Of a DNA stretch of 64,000 nt, positions 40,235 through 48,119 are shown in pieces (position 1 is the stretch's first letter; each line of letters opens with the position of its first letter). The position numbers and the translations under genes are program-made. The DNA is taken from contig NZ_JAMQOJ010000001.1 of the NCBI RefSeq assembly GCF_031626495.1, positions 1 to 64,000 on the forward strand, read 5' to 3'. The notes below the pieces were generated by a model. The model worked only from the letters and a program-made list of their open reading frames with translations, made no database searches and was not told the DNA's origin. Origin of the DNA: Natrinema sp031626495 (lineage in GTDB: Archaea > Halobacteriota > Halobacteria > Halobacteriales > Natrialbaceae).

Positions 40235-40504
40235 TCAGGAAGTGGTCGGGGTCCCGTTCCAGCCGGGGTCGCGACCGGTGCGGGCGATACGGTCGGACCG
40301 ACACGCCGGGCAGTAGTCGGGGGTGGTCGATTCGCCTCGAGGGACGTACACCGCGCCGTCGCACTCCACGCACGCGTCCGCAACGATGGTTACGCAGTCC
40401 GCGCAGACGTTGAAGTCGTCAACCGTGAGGTCGCGCAGCGGTTCGAGTTGTTTGTCCAGTTCGTACTCGTCGATTACCGACTGACAGCTGTGGCACGGTT
40501 TCAT
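40235..40504 (-). CDS. Small zinc-ribbon protein (DUF7571-like)
   Basis: 89 residues with four CxxC knuckles: CHSCQS, CADC, CVEC and CPAC, enough for two zinc sites. No other domain. Small haloarchaeal zinc-finger proteins of this type are common and mostly uncharacterised; RNA or protein binding is possible. Start at ATG 40504. It is divergent from the cold-shock gene, with a ~190-bp shared upstream region. Confidence 0.75.
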   Translation of the reverse strand: MKPCHSCQSVIDEYELDKQLEPLRDLTVDDFNVCADCVTIVADACVECDGAVYVPRGESTTPDYCPACRSDRIARTGRDPGWNGTPTTS

Positions 40505-40695
40505 AGCGATGCGTGTGAACCATGTGAACTCGTACCTAAATATCTGTCTCCGGAACCTGTCAGGCTCGCAGCAATCGGCCACTCGGCGCTCCGCGGTGAA
40601 TCGGGTCTCGACCTCGACGGCTCACTGCCAGCGGGGGTCGTGGTAGCGCAACTCTCGGAAGGGTTATCCGAGTACGGCAACTACGTTTGCTCGTA

Positions 40696-40902
40696 ATGGC
40701 AAACGGTAAGGTTGACTTCTTCAACGACACGGGCGGCTACGGTTTTATTTCGACTGACGCGGACGAGGTAGACGACGACGAGGACGTGTTCTTCCACATG
40801 GAAGACGTCGGCGGCCCCGATCTCGAGGAAGGGCAGGAAGTCGAGTTCGACATCGAATCATCCCCGAAGGGACCCCGCGCGACGAACGTCGTTCGTCAGT
40901 AA
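40696..40902 (+). CDS. cspA: Cold-shock domain protein
   Basis: 68 residues, a single CSD: ANGKVDFFNDTGGYGFISTD (RNP1-like) and DVFFHMEDV (RNP2), ending GPRATNVV. It binds single-stranded RNA/DNA. An acidic loop EVDDDEDV replaces the basic stretch of bacterial CspA, normal for halophiles. GGGTTATCC about 32 bases upstream is the likely TATA region. Confidence 0.95.
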   Translation: MANGKVDFFNDTGGYGFISTDADEVDDDEDVFFHMEDVGGPDLEEGQEVEFDIESSPKGPRATNVVRQ

Positions 40903-41127
40903 TCCGGATTCTGCCCGTCGTTCACAGCGATGTTGGCAATTCCGTTCTTTTTGACCCACGCGCCGTAGCTGGGGCTCTCCGTCCGGTCGAGCTACCCTCT
41001 CCAGAGGCCACTTCGAACTGGTATTCCCGATCGGACTCCGGTTTGACGCCACGTCTCGAGTCGTGGGCAGCCGCTCCGGTACTCGCCTCGAGCGGTCGCC
41101 TTCCCGATACTCGTCACGGCTCGGCGG
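40903..41127. other. Intergenic stretch before HTH remnant
   Basis: No gene seen. GTAGCT and AGCTAC (about 40968-40998) can pair around a GC-rich loop, which may end the cold-shock transcript. Confidence 0.25.
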
Positions 41128-41275
41128 TCACAGCGGGCGGCGCGCTGGATGAACAGTGCGCGCGACACCGGTGAACCGGTAGGCGGTCGCGCGCTCGTCG
41201 GCCTCGCGTTTCGCCAAGAGGTCGCGGGCGACGAGTGCGCGCAGGTTCGGCTCGAGCCGGGATCGGCGTCCGATC
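41128..41275 (-). pseudogene. Truncated copy of the winged-helix gene at 43509
   Basis: The minus frame reads RLEPNLRALVARDLLAKREA and then DERATAYRFTG, almost identical to 43509-43931 (RLEPNLRALVGRELLAKREA, DERATAYHLTG). DNA identity is high over ~140 bp (for example GGCGGTCGCGCGCTCGTCGG in both). Similarity stops abruptly before the N-terminal half, so only the wing-and-tail portion remains. It flanks the DUF389 gene on one side while the intact copy lies ~2.3 kb away on the other. Confidence 0.7.
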
Positions 41276-41340
41276 GAACCCGTGTGCGCCGCCGGCTGTA
41301 GGTGCCGAGTAATTAACCCGAACATTCTGGACCGTTCGCT

Positions 41341-42735
41341 ATGCGGCTCATTCAGATTTTCGTTCCCAGCGACGTCCGCCCGTCCGTCGGCGATACCTTG
41401 GACGGGATGGACGTCGAGTATCTCTTCGTCGACGAGGACGGGACGCGAGACGGCGCCGTCGCGTACGTTCCGGTTCCCGCGGGCGCGGTGGACACGGTTC
41501 TCGAGCGCCTGTACGACGCCGGACTCGACGAGGACACCTATACCGTCGTCACCGACGTCCAGCGCGCGACCATCCCGAACGTGGACGAACTGACCGACGA
41601 ATACGTCGACGGCCCGAAGGGTGCTCGAGGCGCGTCCCATCCGGAGATCCGGGATCGGGCGCGGGATCTCACCCCCGAAACGGCGACCTACATCGCGTTT
41701 GCGGCCCTGAGTGCGATCGTCGCGGTCGGCGGACTCCTGCTCAACTCGGCCATCGTCATCGTCGGCGCGATGGTGATCGCTCCCTTCGCCGGCTCCACGC
41801 TGTCGGCGAGCGTAGGGGCGGTCATCAGCGACCGGGAGATGGTCGTCGACAGCGCGACCTCCCAGATCGTCGGCCTCGTCGTCGCGTTCGTCGGCGCGGT
41901 GGCGATGAGTCTCGTCTTACAACGGACCGGCTTCATGCCGCCGTCGCTCGTCGTCTCCCGCATCGATCAGGTGAGTTCGTTTCTCACGCCGAACCTGCTC
42001 ACCCTCGTGATCGCGATTGCGGCGGGATTCGCCGGCGCGCTCGCGCTGGCGACGGACCTTCCGGTCTCGCTCGCCGGGGTGGCGGTCGCCGCGGCGATCG
42101 TCCCCGCCGCCGCGACCGCCGGCATCGGCGTCGTCTGGGGACAGCCGATCATCGCCCTCGGCGCGATCGTCCTGTTGCTCATGAACATCGTGTTCATCAA
42201 CCTCGCGGCGTACGCCGCCCTCTTCTCGCTGGGCTACCGGTCGTCGGTCATCCGGAACCTCCGAAACGACGTGAGCGTCTCCGTTCGAACGGGCGCGTAC
42301 GCCGTCATCGTCGTCGCGTTCGCCGTCGTGGTCGCGCTGACGGCCGTCGGAACGTATAGCCACCTCGCGTTCGAGCAGGACGTCAATCAGGGCGTCGAGA
42401 CGGTCATGGACGACCCGACGTACGGTTCGCTCGAACTGGTCAGCGTCGCGACCGACTACAACGACATGAACGTCCTCGGGAACGAAGAGACGGTGACGGT
42501 GACGGTGAGCCGATCGACGGACGCCGAGTACGCGCAATTCGCCGACGAGTTACAGCGGGAAATCGCCGGCCAGTCCGATCGACCGGTCACGGTGAACGTC
42601 CGATTCATTGACATCGAACAGGAGCAGGCGACGGTCAGCGCCGACGACCCGCCGAGCCGGCTCTCCCGGTTCGCCGACCGGATCACTCGCGCAGTCGGTG
42701 CCAGTAGCGTTCGAGCATTCGGCGTATCTTGTTGA
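41341..42735 (+). CDS. DUF389 / TIGR00341 membrane protein
   Basis: 464 residues. An N-terminal ferredoxin-like soluble region (MRLIQIFVPSDVRPSVGDTL to ~105) is followed by the DUF389 membrane core with about six helices; YIAFAALSAIVAVGGLLLNS, VIVGAMVIAPFAGS and AAIVPAAATAGIGV are typical. A C-terminal soluble domain (VTVTVSRSTDAEY) ends it. The family is widespread and uncharacterised, thought to be a transporter or sensor. Its 3' end overlaps the convergent voltage-sensor-like gene by 53 bp. Start at ATG 41341 directly at the frame beginning. Confidence 0.85.
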   Translation: MRLIQIFVPSDVRPSVGDTLDGMDVEYLFVDEDGTRDGAVAYVPVPAGAVDTVLERLYDAGLDEDTYTVVTDVQRATIPNVDELTDEYVDGPKGARGASHPEIRDRARDLTPETATYIAFAALSAIVAVGGLLLNSAIVIVGAMVIAPFAGSTLSASVGAVISDREMVVDSATSQIVGLVVAFVGAVAMSLVLQRTGFMPPSLVVSRIDQVSSFLTPNLLTLVIAIAAGFAGALALATDLPVSLAGVAVAAAIVPAAATAGIGVVWGQPIIALGAIVLLLMNIVFINLAAYAALFSLGYRSSVIRNLRNDVSVSVRTGAYAVIVVAFAVVVALTAVGTYSHLAFEQDVNQGVETVMDDPTYGSLELVSVATDYNDMNVLGNEETVTVTVSRSTDAEYAQFADELQREIAGQSDRPVTVNVRFIDIEQEQATVSADDPPSRLSRFADRITRAVGASSVRAFGVSC

Positions 42736-43078
42736 GGAAGGAGCCGACCTTGCGCGACCGCGCCATGAGCCGGAGCGCGCGGACGCCGCGACCGACGCGC
42801 AGCAGTCGCAGCGGGCGGAACCAGGGAATAGCCGCCGCGATCAGGAGCCAGTTCGATCGGACGAACGCCCGCGCTCCCTGCTCCGACCACCGATACAGGA
42901 GTGCGATGTCGAGGAGGAAGACGAGAATCAGCGCCAGGAGCCCGCGGCCGACGAGGGTCGCTTCGGTCGACGAGAGATCGACGACTCCGTAGGTGGCCGC
43001 GACGTCGACGACGAACAGCCCCATCCAGACGACCGCCGCGAGATCGACGAACAGGGTCCACCACCGTTTCGTGTCCAT
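42683..43078 (-). CDS. Voltage-sensor-like four-helix membrane protein without pore
   Basis: 131 residues. S1-like WWTLFVDLAAVVWMGLFVVD, S2-like LLALILVFLLDIALLYRWSE, S3-like SNWLLIAAAIPW, then RPLRLLRVGRGVRALRLMARSRK with Arg at nearly every third residue as in S4. Potassium-channel proteins of haloarchaea begin this way but continue with a pore (S5-P-S6, TVGYG), which is absent; the protein ends 20 residues after S4. It may be a voltage-sensor-only protein (compare Hv1 or Ci-VSP sensors) or a truncated channel. The start at ATG 43078 sits inside the next upstream frame. Confidence 0.7.
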   Translation of the reverse strand: MDTKRWWTLFVDLAAVVWMGLFVVDVAATYGVVDLSSTEATLVGRGLLALILVFLLDIALLYRWSEQGARAFVRSNWLLIAAAIPWFRPLRLLRVGRGVRALRLMARSRKVGSFLNKIRRMLERYWHRLRE

Positions 43079-43386
43079 CTGGCCGACTCCGTTCGTTCGA
43101 TTCGGTCGTCGCCGCGCCGTGTTAGTTCGGGGGGTCGTATCGGAACCGTCCGGAGCGCCTCGAGGGCTAACGGCCGCTTACTCGCGACCGATCGGGCGCG
43201 GCGTGCGCCCCAGAGGAAGAGGCCGCTCACGGCGAACAGGACGGTCGTCGTCCACACCGCTTCGGCCGGCGACGCGACGAGATGCACGGTGAACAGCACT
43301 CCGAACACGTAGCCGCAGACGCTCGCGAGCAGGACTATCGAAACGGCGTTCCCGACGGCGACCTCCGCCTCGAACGGGTCGTTCAT
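42928..43386 (-). CDS. Two-helix membrane protein with frame running into next gene
   Basis: Starts at ATG 43386. The first ~70 residues are convincing: NDPFEAEVAVGNAVSIVLLA, FGVLFTVHLVASPAEAVWTT and LFAVSGLFLWGARRARS. After about residue 95 the frame enters the voltage-sensor gene out of register and becomes Ser/Arg-rich (SISRRSSGWGCSSSTSRPP), so the original stop was probably lost by a frameshift or the true C-terminus is short. Both genes are on the same strand and may be one operon. Confidence 0.5.
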   Translation of the reverse strand: MNDPFEAEVAVGNAVSIVLLASVCGYVFGVLFTVHLVASPAEAVWTTTVLFAVSGLFLWGARRARSVASKRPLALEALRTVPIRPPELTRRGDDRIERTESARWTRNGGGPCSSISRRSSGWGCSSSTSRPPTESSISRRPKRPSSAAGSWR

Positions 43387-43508
43387 ACACTCCGCCTCGA
43401 GTCGAGACCGTATAATGTATCCTCTCCTACCTGTTCCGATGAACCCCTCGGGGATACCCGGCAACGGGACGGCATCGCCGACGGTATTGTCCGCGTCTCC
43501 GGCCCCGA

Positions 43509-43931
43509 TCACCCGCTTCGGTCGCCCTCACCTCGAGCGACCGCTTTCTCGAGACCTGCGCTGCCCCGGAGATCACAGAGCACGGCGAGGCGTTCGGCGC
43601 GCTGGATCAGCAGCGCGCGCCCGGCACCCGTGAGGTGATAGGCGGTCGCGCGCTCGTCGGCCTCGCGTTTCGCCAGCAGCTCGCGACCGACGAGCGCGCG
43701 CAGGTTCGGCTCGAGGCGCGCCGCACTGACTCGCGGATACCGCCGCTCGAGGGTTTCGACGATCCCCGACCGGGTGCAGGCCACGCCGTCGCGCTCGCGG
43801 CGGGCGACGGCCTCGAGGCAGTCGCGCTGGAAGCCGGTGAGTTCGATCCACGCGCGCCGGCCGTCGGTCGTAGCGGGCGATGCGACTGCTCGGGCGGGAG
43901 GTTCAAGGTCCCGCAACTCGTCGTCGGACAT
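43509..43931 (-). CDS. Winged-helix transcriptional regulator
   Basis: 140 residues from ATG 43931. N-terminal ~30 residues acidic; HTH core TGFQRDCLEAVARRERDGVACTRSGIVETLERRYPRVSAARL, then wing RLEPNLRALVGRELLAKREA and YHLTGAGRALL. PadR/MarR-like layout common in haloarchaea. Ligand unknown. A truncated duplicate lies at 41128-41275. Genes between the copies (DUF389, voltage-sensor-like, two-helix protein) may be its local targets or passengers. Confidence 0.75.
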   Translation of the reverse strand: MSDDELRDLEPPARAVASPATTDGRRAWIELTGFQRDCLEAVARRERDGVACTRSGIVETLERRYPRVSAARLEPNLRALVGRELLAKREADERATAYHLTGAGRALLIQRAERLAVLCDLRGSAGLEKAVARGEGDRSG

Positions 43932-44158
43932 GGCTTTCAGTGGATTACGGAAGCCGCGCGGGCCGGTGGTTGGGCACCGGGTCCGCATTCTCTCGAGGAC
44001 CATTTGGGTAGTGGTGGGTCCGTCTGGCTTCCGCGTGATGACTGATGACCGGCTCCGACTTAATTCTTGATACTATATAGTATCATTAATTCACCTTCGG
44101 GCATCATCACTCAAGAGAGCACCCCCAGTTATAGCGGCACATGGCGATTCGCTACTGA

Positions 44159-44425
44159 ATGCGCCCGCTGGTATCGTGGATGACGAAATCCGATCCCGCG
44201 CTGCTCGAGTTCTTCGAGGAAACGGGGATAGCGATGCCACCAGCGGTAGTCTCGTATAACATCGACGGCGTCTCTCATCCAACGGTGAAGCGTCGTCTTC
44301 CGGTCTTGGAAGATCACGGCCTCCTCCGAAAAGTCGACGACGACCGGGGTTATTACCGGATTACGGACCGAGGTCGTGCCTATCTTGAGGGTGAATTAGA
44401 GAGCAACGATCTCGAACCGTCATAA
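44159..44425 (+). CDS. Small winged-helix protein (PhiH1-repressor-like)
   Basis: 88 residues: DPALLEFFEETGIAMPPAVV, recognition region GVSHPTVKRRLPVLEDHGLL and wing RGYYRITDRGRAYLEGELE. This is the compact HTH family similar to the halophage PhiH1 repressor and often found in accessory regions. Its 3' end overlaps a convergent 39-residue frame. A frameshifted relative lies at 45826-45959. Confidence 0.8.
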   Translation: MRPLVSWMTKSDPALLEFFEETGIAMPPAVVSYNIDGVSHPTVKRRLPVLEDHGLLRKVDDDRGYYRITDRGRAYLEGELESNDLEPS

Positions 44426-44539
44426 CGAACTCGTACACACGACTTCTGAAATCATATTTTTCGGCTTGTTGAATAGTCCATTTGTGACCATGATCAGCAG
44501 GGTGTTGATCGTCCAGAAAAGAGCAATGATTCGGCCCAT
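44420..44539 (-). CDS. 39-residue single-helix membrane peptide gene
   Basis: ATG 44539 is preceded by AGGAG seven bases upstream, a strong Shine-Dalgarno, rare in this window. The product is MGRIIALFWTINTLLIMVTN then a basic GLFNKPKNM and a polar tail: one membrane helix with positive residues after it. It ends at TGA 44420-44422, overlapping the convergent HTH gene by six bases. The size and shape recall small membrane peptides of toxin or regulator type; no homology can be claimed. The rest of 44426-44688 shows no gene apart from a GAGGGTG-GCTA-CACCC hairpin near 44635. Confidence 0.45.
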   Translation of the reverse strand: MGRIIALFWTINTLLIMVTNGLFNKPKNMISEVVCTSSL

Positions 44540-44688
44540 GAATTAGCTCCTAATACACACGATAGATCACGGTTCGTGTGTATATTCAGAGGATCAATTC
44601 TGTCGATAGACTACCTAAGAGGGCTATGGTAGGAGAGGGTGGCTACACCCCCTCAATTAATACAATCCCTCCTACAGATTAGAAATAT

Positions 44689-45099
44689 GTGGAAATTTAC
44701 GTAAACGAAGTGTTCGATACGGATTCCGATCAGAGTGTGGATTTCGAAATAATATTTGCAAGTGTAATGGCTTCGACGATGCTTGCTATTTCTGGAATTT
44801 CTCCATCACTCGATAGCTGGTCTGTTTTCGCTGCCTTAGGATTGCTTCTTTTCACTATGATTCGACGAATGGCGATTGATAACCCTTATTCTGCGGAAAA
44901 CAAAATCATGGTCGGATCAATAATATTTATATTCGTATCGACAGCCTATGGTGTAATATACATTTCAGTCCATCTAACCAGTATACTCCAGAACTGGATT
45001 GATGTCGCGTATTTGCCCGCAATCTCCCTATTTTTATTTCTCCTTCCTTATGTAGTCCTATTACTGTACGAATTTATATATCGTGACTTCTTCTTGTGA
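44689..45099 (+). CDS. Low-GC four-helix membrane protein, hypothetical
   Basis: 136 residues from GTG 44689. Four hydrophobic segments: IIFASVMASTMLAISGI, WSVFAALGLLLFTMI, IMVGSIIFIFVSTAYGVIYI and LPAISLFLFLLPYVVLLLYEF. AT-rich codons set it apart from its neighbours, suggesting transfer from a plasmid or virus. No family recognised. An ATG at 44687 is out of frame, so GTG is the only reasonable start. Confidence 0.55.
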   Translation: MEIYVNEVFDTDSDQSVDFEIIFASVMASTMLAISGISPSLDSWSVFAALGLLLFTMIRRMAIDNPYSAENKIMVGSIIFIFVSTAYGVIYISVHLTSILQNWIDVAYLPAISLFLFLLPYVVLLLYEFIYRDFFL

Positions 45100-45195
45100 G
45101 CATCTGTCATCACATATAATAAAACAGGGGGTGCGGCTTACGGTCAAAAGCTGATAGAAATAGCTCTGTCGGCATCTACTATTGACCAAGATGAA

Positions 45196-45513
45196 ATGCC
45201 AAAAACGCTTAAGGACATTAATCCGTCAGAGACTCCGTCAGTCAGTACAGGACAAAGAATCGGAATAACATTAGCCATAACCGCCTTTTTGGGGATATGC
45301 TACGCAGTATCTTGGGTTTTGACGTACTATGTAATTGATATGGGATCTATTCAAGCCCTATTGCTATTGGCTTCGTCAGTTCCCTTGATGGGGATGCTTG
45401 AGTTCTGGTACTCAAGGCATGGGAATTCATCACATTCTGATCTCACGAATTTATACCTCAGAATACCTTACTTCACGGTGGTTTTGTTGACAGTCTACCG
45501 CGGCCAATTTTAA
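45196..45513 (+). CDS. Low-GC membrane protein, hypothetical
   Basis: 105 residues from ATG 45196. A polar N-terminus (PKTLKDINPSETPSVSTGQR) is followed by three hydrophobic segments (IGITLAITAFLGICYAVSWVL; IQALLLLASSVPLMGML; YFTVVLLTVY). Codon use is AT-rich like the gene before it; both probably arrived together. No recognised family. ~100 bp separates the two genes. Confidence 0.5.
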   Translation: MPKTLKDINPSETPSVSTGQRIGITLAITAFLGICYAVSWVLTYYVIDMGSIQALLLLASSVPLMGMLEFWYSRHGNSSHSDLTNLYLRIPYFTVVLLTVYRGQF

Positions 45514-45544
45514 AGAGTTACATCGATGTGTCCTAATTTAGATA

Positions 45545-45630
45545 TTACACGCTGCTTATGTCTTGCTGTACCTTCGCTAATAACTCCTCATAGGCGTATC
45601 TGGCAATCTCAAGAACGTATCCGCCCGAAT
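45545..45630 (-). pseudogene. C-terminal fragment of an unidentified gene
   Basis: The minus frame reads SGGYVLEIARYAYEELLAKV then QQDISSV and a stop at 45545-45547. It looks like the tail of a real helical protein, but upstream it runs directly into the duplicated hydrolase fragment that starts at 45631. The junction at 45630/45631 is therefore probably a recombination point. Confidence 0.35.
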
Positions 45631-45815
45631 CAGTTCATTCGAACAGCGGATCAGTAAAGAGATCCGCAGCCCCCGACACCCCCGACAACGAATCTGCGGC
45701 CAGCACCGCCGCACCGCCGGTCCACGTCGGCCGCTCGCCCGGCTAGAACTCCTCGTCCTCGAACCGGTAGCCCGTCCAGAAGACCCCCTCGTCGTCGATC
45801 CACTGGAACCACTGG
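45631..45815 (-). repeat. Direct repeat copy of the 3' end of the 50619 hydrolase-like gene (pseudogene)
   Basis: About 185 bp nearly identical to 50615-50799, in the same orientation; both begin CAGTTCATTCGAACAGCGGA. The copy encodes the last ~60 residues of the hydrolase-like protein but with a TGG-to-TAG change (GGCTAGAACTCC against GGCCAGAACTCC), so it is dead. The two copies bracket the whole ABC-transporter cassette (4.98 kb apart), as expected if the cassette was inserted by recombination or the segment duplicated. Confidence 0.8.
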
Positions 45816-45825
45816 CGAGGCCACC

Positions 45826-45959
45826 ATCGATCACAGAACCTCACACGTGCGGCGCAGACTGCGGGCACTGCAGGACGGTGGGCTCGGCGAGCACTACGAC
45901 GAGGACCGAGTCTGTATCGGATCAGCGACCACGGGAGGGCATCCCTGGAACGTACTTAG
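45826..45959 (+). pseudogene. Frameshifted PhiH1-repressor-like HTH remnant
   Basis: Reads SHVRRRLRALQDGGLGEHYDED in one frame and YRISDHGRASLERT-stop in the +1 frame; together they align with the intact 44159 protein (SHPTVKRRLPVLEDHGLL and YRITDRGRAYLEG). One frameshift near 45910 breaks the gene and its N-terminus is missing. 45960-46270 shows nothing further that I can support. Confidence 0.6.
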
Positions 45960-46270
45960 GGGTTCTCGGGGCGCTACAGACGTTCTTCGGTGAGTCGTCG
46001 TGGCAGGACGTCTCGACCGTTGAGGAAGAGTGAAACTCTCCCCCGCCGACCGCCGATGCAGTGAGGGTGGTCAATTAATCCGGTAGTTGGTGATAGATAC
46101 ACGCTCTGTATCGGTCATACTGTTACTGACAGCGATTGAGCAGTTGGCGAACGCACTGTTTCATACTGCGCGCGAATGCGACACGAGATCGTGACCGAGT
46201 CACGAAAGTAGCGATCGGTCAGTACAAACGTTGCATCTATCAGGATCACATCTCGGAGGCATATCCAGCC

Positions 46271-47034
46271 CTACACCTCGACACCGTTCGCGGCGGTCGC
46301 CGGGGCGACCTCGATGAGCTGGGCGATCTCGTCCGGAAGGCTCTGCTCGCCCGCCGGCGTCTCGACGGTTACCATCCCGAACGGCGCGATGTCGACTACC
46401 GCGAGTTCGACCTCCGGGCGAACGCCGGCATCGGCGAGGTACCGCAGCTCCGCGTCGCCCTGGTGGCGGATCCGCCGGACAGTCACGCGCTCGCCCTCGT
46501 CGGCGTCGGCGAGACGGACGGTTTCGCTCTCCGTGGGAACGGACAGGTCGGCGTCGGGGATCGGATCGCCGTGCGGATCGACCAGGGTGTTGCCCAGTGC
46601 CTCGGCGATGCGGTCGGTCAGTTCCCCAGAGACGTGGTGCTCGAGTCTGTCGGCCTCGTCGTGGACGTCGGCCCAGTCGTAGTCGAGGAGTTCGGTCAAG
46701 AACGCTTCGAGAAGCCGGTGGTGCCGGACGATCTCGAGAGCGACGAGTTTGCCCTCCGCCGTGAGCGTCACACCCTTGTACTCCTCGCGGTCGACCAAGC
46801 CGCGTTCTTCGAGCGTTTTCAGCATGGAGAGACGGTCGGCGCGGTGACCTCGAGATGGTCGGCGAGAGCTGAGGTCGACACCCGCCCGTCGCTGTCGCTC
46901 TCGATGGCGTAGATCGTCTCGATGTAGTCCTCCATGACCGCGCTCAGCATTCCTTTCGGTACATTCGACTGACACCGCTTGTCGCTTCGGGTGCGACCGT
47001 CGTCTGGCGAGTCGCCATCGCTGGTTGCGACCAT
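46271..47034 (-). pseudogene. DtxR/MntR-family metal-dependent regulator with a frameshift
   Basis: From ATG 47034 the frame gives the DtxR HTH start (MLSAVMEDYIETIYAIES, TSALADHLEVTAPTVS) and then hits a stop. Shifting frame at 46825 (GTC TCT CC ATG) it continues MLKTLEERGLVDREEYKGVT, the dimerisation helix with HHRLLEAFL and EADRLEHHVS (metal ligands), and a C-terminal FeoA/SH3-like domain. Total length is 764 bases, one short of a multiple of three, so one base is missing. The gene overlaps the permease stop (TGATG) and should sense Mn/Fe/Zn for the adjacent ABC transporter. As read, it is broken unless it is a sequencing error. Confidence 0.8.
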
Positions 47035-48119
47035 CACCTATCCCCCGTCCCGGTGCCGACATCGGCGCTGTCGGCCTCGATGCTACCCATGTCGGGCATG
47101 GCCTGTTCACCACGAGCGGACTGGACCTTACCCAGTACGACGGCGCAAACGTAGATTCCAACGGCGATGAGAACGATGACCCCACCGGCCGTGACACCAC
47201 CGTAATAGGCGACGGCGATACCTAGCAACACCGAGAGTTCCGCGAGAACGACCGAGACAACGAGCGATTCGGAGAAACTTCGGGACACCTGAGTCGCGCC
47301 CGCTACTGGAACCACGAGCATCGCCGCGACGAGGATGACGCCCATGATCTGCATCGCACCGACGACGACCATCGCCGTCAGCATCACCATCACCCGGTTG
47401 TACCAGTTAACGGAGATGCCGGAGACAGCGGCCGCGGTCTCGTCGAAGGTTACGTATAGGAGCTGGTTGCGCGTCACGGCCACCGTCCCGACGATGACGG
47501 CGAACAGCACCAAGAGGATAGCCGCGCTCTGGGGCGACACCGTGGCGAGGTTGCCGAAGAGAAACTGGTTGACGCCGACGGCGAGCCCGCCGGCGTTGAG
47601 ACTGATGAGCGTCGTTCCCAGCGCGAACCCAGTCGACAGGACGATGGCCATCGAGACGTCGTTATAGGCGTCCGTGACCTCGGAGATGAGCTCGATGAAT
47701 AGCGCGGCGACCATCGCCACAATGACGGCGGTGAGGTAGGGTGACACTCCAAGGTCAATGACGGCGTTCAGGAACAGCCCGACGGCTACCCCGGCGAACC
47801 CGGTGTGAGCCAGTGCGTCTCCGATGAGCGCGAGCTGTCGGTGGACGAGGAACGTTCCGATGAGCGGCGCCATCACGCCGACGCAGAGCCCGACGAGTAT
47901 CGCCCGGTGCATGAACCGGTAGCGCGGGTTCAGCATCTCTAGGCCTGTGAAGTAGTATACCCAGTCCATCAGCCAGTACCACTGGTCCAAGAACCACAGA
48001 AGGACGCCGAAGACTAGGTCGCCGATGGCGCCTGGCTCGCTCTGCAGCAGGAGGACTGGCGACAGGTCCACAGTGGTGAGGACACTCGCCATGAGCGTAG
48101 CCGCCACATCTGCGCTCAT
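47034..48119 (-). CDS. Metal ABC transporter permease (ZnuB/MntC-type)
   Basis: 361 residues from ATG 48119. Eight or so helices of the ABC-3 permease family: FMHRAILVGLCVGVMAPLIG, LVHRQLALIGDALAHTGFAG (coupling region), ISVNWYNRVMVMLTAMVVVG, IMGVILVAAMLVVPVAGATQ. An N-terminal ~65-residue extension with an extra hydrophobic segment is a haloarchaeal feature. C-terminal tail acidic. Gene order is binding protein, ATPase, permease, regulator, each overlapping by one to four bases, so a single transcript. Transports Zn(II) or Mn(II). Confidence 0.9.
   Translation of the reverse strand: MSADVAATLMASVLTTVDLSPVLLLQSEPGAIGDLVFGVLLWFLDQWYWLMDWVYYFTGLEMLNPRYRFMHRAILVGLCVGVMAPLIGTFLVHRQLALIGDALAHTGFAGVAVGLFLNAVIDLGVSPYLTAVIVAMVAALFIELISEVTDAYNDVSMAIVLSTGFALGTTLISLNAGGLAVGVNQFLFGNLATVSPQSAAILLVLFAVIVGTVAVTRNQLLYVTFDETAAAVSGISVNWYNRVMVMLTAMVVVGAMQIMGVILVAAMLVVPVAGATQVSRSFSESLVVSVVLAELSVLLGIAVAYYGGVTAGGVIVLIAVGIYVCAVVLGKVQSARGEQAMPDMGSIEADSADVGTGTGDR

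Noticed and set aside
45947..46033. Open stretch GTYLGVLGALQTFFGESSW ending at TGA
   Set aside because: Twenty-nine codons overlapping the HTH remnant in another frame; too short and without family resemblance.
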